Shown here piece by piece: positions 5,625 to 7,962 of a stretch of DNA of 7,962 nt. Under the pieces are notes generated by a model. It saw nothing but the letters and a program-made list of their open reading frames with translations. It was not told the DNA's origin and searched no databases. Source of the DNA: an uncultured Clostridia bacterium. Its GTDB lineage: Bacteria; Bacillota; Clostridia; Oscillospirales; CAG-272. Position 1 is the stretch's first letter; the number at the start of each line of letters is the position of its first letter. Location of the stretch: assembly GCA_937898155.1 (NCBI GenBank), contig CALEJO010000044.1:1-7962 (forward strand). Reading direction: 5' to 3'. The position numbers and the translations under genes are program-made.

Positions 5625-6691
5625 CAAATCAGCAAACACAGGTGATGGATAATCCGCTTTGCCGGAAACTGCAAAGGGAATTCCGCGGCCGCGGTGTCAA
5701 TGCGCCCGGCATCGCCGATACCGTCTCAACCCATGAAGTCATGCGGCGCGTTTCCAAAGGATTCGATCCATACGAGGACGCTGCCCCCACGTCCGTGTAT
5801 CAGACGCAGACTGACCGTTCTGCGACCGTAGTTCACCGCGAGGTCGCCGCCCGTCAGGCGGCGGCCACAGCGCCGCGGTACCGTGCCGCGTCGGCTGCCG
5901 GGACCGTATCGGCTGCACCGACAGCACCGTCCCGCAAACGCAAGGTTGATAACGGACTCCGGATCAGACCGCTCGATTATACCGAAAGACCGTCCGGCCG
6001 TATGCGCAGCCGTACCTTTGAAGCGATCCGCAACCGCGGCTTCGTCCTTCCCGAGGATATCCGCGTTCCCGGTTACACGAGAGCGTATACCAGCGCGGCG
6101 AGAGTCCGCACGACAGCGGAAAAATACGAGCGCGAGCGCGAGGTGCAGATGAACGCCGAGCGCAGCGGCATTTACAGCATCCCCGTTCTCGGCGGCGCTT
6201 TGGAGATTCTCTCCGATGCGTTCCACTGGGTCGTTGATTCCTGCAAGAGCTTGTCCCGCCGTATGGCAGGACAGGTTGCCGAGGAGCGGATTTCCTCTCC
6301 GAAGCGTTCCGTCCCCGTCGGTGCGATCACGCTCGGCATCGTTTTCGCGCTGATCCTTTTCGTGGTGATTTATACCTGCGCGGAGGCGAACGAAGTCAAG
6401 CGCGACGTCAACGCATTGCAGCAGCGGCAGGAAGAACTGATCGCCGAAGAAAATGCGCTCAAAATTGATCTCGAACTTCGTGACGATATCCGTATGATCC
6501 AGGAGATCGCCACTGACAAACTCGGTATGGTCAGCAGTGATGCCGTAGACAGCCGCTTTGTTTCCGTCGCCGGAAGCGGGACGGAGATCGAACTCCCCAA
6601 GACGGCGGCATCTGACGGCGGTGAAGCGTCCGGCACGCTGTTTTCGGCGCTTCAGTCCTTTGCCAATGAGATCAAATACTACTTTCACTGA
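5621..6691 (+). CDS. ftsL: FtsL-like cell-division protein with a very long cytoplasmic N-terminus
   Basis: A 356-residue single-pass membrane protein. Residues 1 to about 232 are hydrophilic, Arg/Ala-rich and predicted cytoplasmic. Residues about 233-254 form one membrane segment (AITLGIVFALILFVVIYTCA). Residues 255 to about 300 look like a heptad coiled coil (EVKRDVNALQQRQEELIAEE), ending in EIATDKLGMV (295-304), the LGM motif typical of FtsL/DivIC family ends. A polar tail follows. FtsL forms a complex with FtsB/DivIC and FtsQ/DivIB that activates septal peptidoglycan synthesis by FtsW and the class B PBP. The place between rsmH and a PBP gene is the canonical ftsL slot. Usual FtsL is about 100-130 residues, so the N-terminus is exceptional. 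A possible amphipathic stretch lies near 184-215. GTG 5621 is supported by GGGGAGGG seven bases upstream; the next in-frame ATG (5645) lacks a comparable site. Confidence 0.8.
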   Translation: MTNQQTQVMDNPLCRKLQREFRGRGVNAPGIADTVSTHEVMRRVSKGFDPYEDAAPTSVYQTQTDRSATVVHREVAARQAAATAPRYRAASAAGTVSAAPTAPSRKRKVDNGLRIRPLDYTERPSGRMRSRTFEAIRNRGFVLPEDIRVPGYTRAYTSAARVRTTAEKYEREREVQMNAERSGIYSIPVLGGALEILSDAFHWVVDSCKSLSRRMAGQVAEERISSPKRSVPVGAITLGIVFALILFVVIYTCAEANEVKRDVNALQQRQEELIAEENALKIDLELRDDIRMIQEIATDKLGMVSSDAVDSRFVSVAGSGTEIELPKTAASDGGEASGTLFSALQSFANEIKYYFH

Positions 6692-6740
6692 TCCGGGAAC
6701 AAAACTGAATATTTGAAAGCAGCAGTTCATACAATGACCA

Positions 6741-6886
6741 GGGTGAGGTGCTTGGAACCTGTTCGTTCGCTTTTGACGAGCGCGGACACGGGAACAACGC
6801 GCCGCACCCGGTTTTGGTGCTAAGAGGACAAAAAACGCCACGGTCGGGCGCGGTGCGGCAAAAATCTTCCAAAAACGCCCTCGCAT
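6741..6886 (+). ncRNA. Candidate structured RNA (three-way junction) between ftsL and PBP genes
   Basis: Hand folding gives a closing stem pairing 6743-6755 with 6869-6884 (GTGAGG with CCTCGC, then TTGG with CCAA, with internal loops). A first hairpin pairs TGTTCG 6760-6765 with CGGACA 6783-6788, capped by CGCT/AGCG. A second helix is perfect over 8 pairs, GCCGCACC 6801-6808 with GGTGCGGC 6852-6859, and encloses TGGTG/CGCCA. The joining strands are purine-rich (GAACAACGC, AAGAGGACAAAAAA, AAAAATCTT), as in many structured RNAs. TACAAT at 6730-6735 would place a start near 6742. I do not recognise it as 6S, SRP, tmRNA, RNase P or a named riboswitch. It could be a leader of the PBP gene or a free RNA. 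Confidence 0.3.
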
Positions 6887-6907
6887 TTTGCGGTAAAACC
6901 GGGCTTC

Positions 6908-6991
6908 ATGTCTCTCAACATCCTGATTGTATCATGGACGGCCGGCGTTGTCTACTTTTTTTTCAAAAAATGGCAGAAAATAAGCGCGTGA
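6908..6991 (+). CDS. Possible 27-residue single-membrane-segment peptide
   Basis: ATG at 6908 opens 27 codons ending in TGA at 6989-6991. The product would start MSLNILIVSWTAGVVYFFF and end in a basic KKWQK tail, the look of a small membrane protein with its charged end inside. There is no good Shine-Dalgarno upstream, and the hydrophobic and lysine codons come partly from a T8 and an A6 run, which also look like a terminator tail. It lies 43 bases before the PBP start. I regard it as possible but unproven. Confidence 0.2.
   Translation: MSLNILIVSWTAGVVYFFFKKWQKISA
6937..6963 (+). terminator. Weak terminator-like hairpin upstream of the PBP gene
   Basis: GACGGC (6937-6942) can pair with GTTGTC (6947-6952) through a CGGC loop, using two G-U pairs, and a T8 run follows three bases later (6956-6963). 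It could end a short spacer RNA or attenuate PBP transcription. The stem is short, and the T-run is also inside a possible small ORF. Confidence 0.25.
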
Positions 6992-7034
6992 GCCGGTTGA
7001 AAAGACACGACCGTACAGGAGAAAGGAGCATCCA

Positions 7035-7962
7035 ATGGCAAACGTCGGAAAACGTGCGGACAGAAAAACGAATAAACGGACCGTTGTCATTTATGCGATC
7101 CTCCTTGTCCTCATGGTCGGGATGATCCTCGAGCTGTTCAAGATGCAGGTCCTCAACTACGAGCAGTACCAGCAGGACGTCATCGAAAGAATTACGCATG
7201 AGTTTGAGATCAACCCGAACCGCGGCGAGATTTTCGATCGTAACGGCAAACTTCTCGCGACGAACATTACGGTCTATACCGTCGTCATCTCGCCGCAGGA
7301 CATCATCGACGCGATGGCAAAGGAACCGGACGCCGTCCTCACCTGGACGCGCACGGATGCGCTTGGCAGCGAGGTCACATCGACCTTGCCAATGAACCGG
7401 CTGATCGCCACGTTCTTTGCGGAAACGCTCGGCGTTTCCTATGATACCGTCATCGAGAAAGCCGCGAAGAACGGGCGATATTACGAGATCATTGCCACCA
7501 AGGTCAAGGACGACGTTGCCGACGTGATCCGCGCGTTCATCGACGAGCACAAGCTTCATCAGCAGATATTCCTCGAAGCCGGCACGATGCGCTACTATCC
7601 TTACGGCTCGCTCGCCGCTCATGTGATCGGCTTCACCAACGCCGACGGCAAGGGCATCACCGCCGTTCCCACCGTCGGCGGCAGCATGGTCCGCGGCGGC
7701 AACCCCAAGGTGCCGGATATCACCGAGTGGGAAAAGTACATCACCTTCCCCAAGGTGGCCGATCTGATGGACTGGGAAGCCTGCGCAAAGCGCAACAAGG
7801 AAAACTACTTTAAGCCCGAAAAGGCTCTGGTAGCCACTGTTCTTACCGGTCTGTTTGAACGCCTGATTTCCTTTATGGACTTTGCACCTGCCGCCGTTGC
7901 GCTCATTGACGAGGAGCAGCAGGATTCCGTAAAGGAGCTTTTCCAGGCCACGACCGATTTTG
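7035..7962 (+). CDS. Class B penicillin-binding protein, N-terminal part; ORF becomes foreign (UroD-like) after about residue 207
   Basis: The first ~207 residues are the N-terminus of a class B PBP, the division-type transpeptidase (FtsI/PBP2B/SpoVD group) expected right after ftsL. There is a short basic cytoplasmic tail (KRADRKTNKR), one membrane segment (about 16-37) and the dimerisation-domain motif PNRGEIFDRNGKLLATN (61-77). The conserved MRYYPYGSLAAHVIGFTNADGKG (about 185-207) normally precedes the transpeptidase domain. The transpeptidase motifs SxxK, SxN and KTG are absent because the sequence changes at about 7653-7662 to an unrelated family, and the frame is still open at the window end. 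ATG 7035 is supported by AAAGGAG at 7022-7028, six bases away. The true gene is probably 550-750 codons long and continues elsewhere. Confidence 0.85.
   Translation, partial: MANVGKRADRKTNKRTVVIYAILLVLMVGMILELFKMQVLNYEQYQQDVIERITHEFEINPNRGEIFDRNGKLLATNITVYTVVISPQDIIDAMAKEPDAVLTWTRTDALGSEVTSTLPMNRLIATFFAETLGVSYDTVIEKAAKNGRYYEIIATKVKDDVADVIRAFIDEHKLHQQIFLEAGTMRYYPYGSLAAHVIGFTNADGKGITAVPTVGGSMVRGGNPKVPDITEWEKYITFPKVADLMDWEACAKRNKENYFKPEKALVATVLTGLFERLISFMDFAPAAVALIDEEQQDSVKELFQATTDF
7656..7962 (+). other. Uroporphyrinogen-decarboxylase-family (URO-D/MtaA-like) segment joined in frame to the PBP, probable chimera
   Basis: From about residue 208 of the ORF the protein reads VGGSMVRGGNPKVPDITEW, then FERLISFMDF and IDEEQQDSVKELF. 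This matches my recollection of anaerobic uroporphyrinogen decarboxylase-like methyltransferases, in which a GGS/PG segment, 'DI..W...I.FP', 'DWE' and 'ERLISFMDFE.A..A..DE.Q' occur in this order. It corresponds to the middle of such a protein and lacks its N-terminus. Codon use also shifts: all eight lysines here are AAG, while the PBP part mixes AAA and AAG. The likeliest cause is a false join at a contig end; a real recombination is less likely since it would destroy both enzymes. Confidence 0.75.

Larger units (their letters stand above)
6692..7034 (+). other. 343-base ftsL-PBP spacer without a convincing gene
   Basis: In dcw clusters ftsL and the PBP gene are normally almost contiguous, so this gap is unusual. 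It holds a possible -10 hexamer TACAAT (6730-6735) with a poor -35, a hairpin-rich segment (about 6741-6886), a weak hairpin with a T8 run (6937-6963), a 27-codon hydrophobic ORF (6908-6991), and the PBP ribosome binding site. A longer ORF that runs through it (6748-7125) has no recognisable protein character and overlaps the PBP start, so I do not call it. Confidence 0.8.

Noticed and set aside
6830..6854. Minus-strand terminator (CGCC/GGCG stem with a T6 run)
   Set aside because: The stem is only 4-5 pairs and no minus-strand gene lies upstream of it; the same bases are better explained by the + strand hairpins.
6801..6860. Guanidine-type riboswitch resemblance (GGTGC...GGACAA...CGCC words)
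   Set aside because: Only short words match; order and pairing do not reproduce the known fold, and the downstream gene is a PBP, not a guanidine exporter or related gene.
5726..6886. 386-codon minus-strand open frame opposite the ftsL-like gene
   Set aside because: It is antisense to a gene with membrane and LGM-motif support and good ribosome binding site; the antisense product shows no protein family features.
6748..7125. 125-codon ORF across the ftsL-PBP spacer
   Set aside because: It has no family-like features, begins without a clear ribosome binding site and overlaps 91 bases of the well-supported PBP start in another frame.

Overview
The window looks like chromosomal housekeeping DNA from a GC-rich member of the class Clostridia, probably uncultured. 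The signs are the order cmk, plsC, ispH fused to ribosomal protein S1, followed by an mraZ-rsmH-ftsL-PBP division and cell-wall (dcw) start; strong AGGAGG-type ribosome binding sites; and intrinsic hairpin/T-tract terminators. All genes lie on the + strand. I cannot place it below class from the sequence alone.

Region 1 (1-3983) is a tightly packed operon. It holds the C-terminal part of a BaiN/HI0933-type flavoprotein, cytidylate kinase (cmk), a PlsC-type acyltransferase, and one long ORF joining IspH (last step of the MEP isoprenoid pathway) to a four-domain S1 protein. The first three junctions overlap by 4-11 bases, so translational coupling is likely. A strong Shine-Dalgarno at the IspH/S1 boundary suggests that S1 may also be made on its own. 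Two back-to-back intrinsic terminators (3994-4064) close the operon.

Region 2 (4065-7962) is the start of the dcw cluster. A well-formed promoter (TTGCTT-17-TATAAT) is followed by three GTGGTG repeats at exact 10-base spacing, the arrangement expected of an MraZ operator, and then by two identical TTTTCCACA DnaA-box-like 9-mers 21 bases apart. The genes are mraZ, rsmH, an unusually long FtsL-like protein (356 aa, with about 230 residues before its single membrane segment) and the N-terminal part of a class B penicillin-binding protein. A 343-base spacer between ftsL and the PBP gene carries no convincing gene but is rich in hairpins and may encode a structured RNA.

The last ~305 bases do not belong to the PBP gene. 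At about 7653-7662 the reading frame switches from PBP sequence to a uroporphyrinogen-decarboxylase-like methyltransferase segment, most likely an assembly or library chimera at a contig end. It should not be annotated as a real fusion without read support.

The most novel-looking items are the ftsL-PBP spacer RNA candidate, an 18-codon ORF exactly bridging rsmH and ftsL, the possible separate expression of S1, and the MraZ/DnaA-like leader. I see no mobile element, CRISPR array, tRNA or rRNA.
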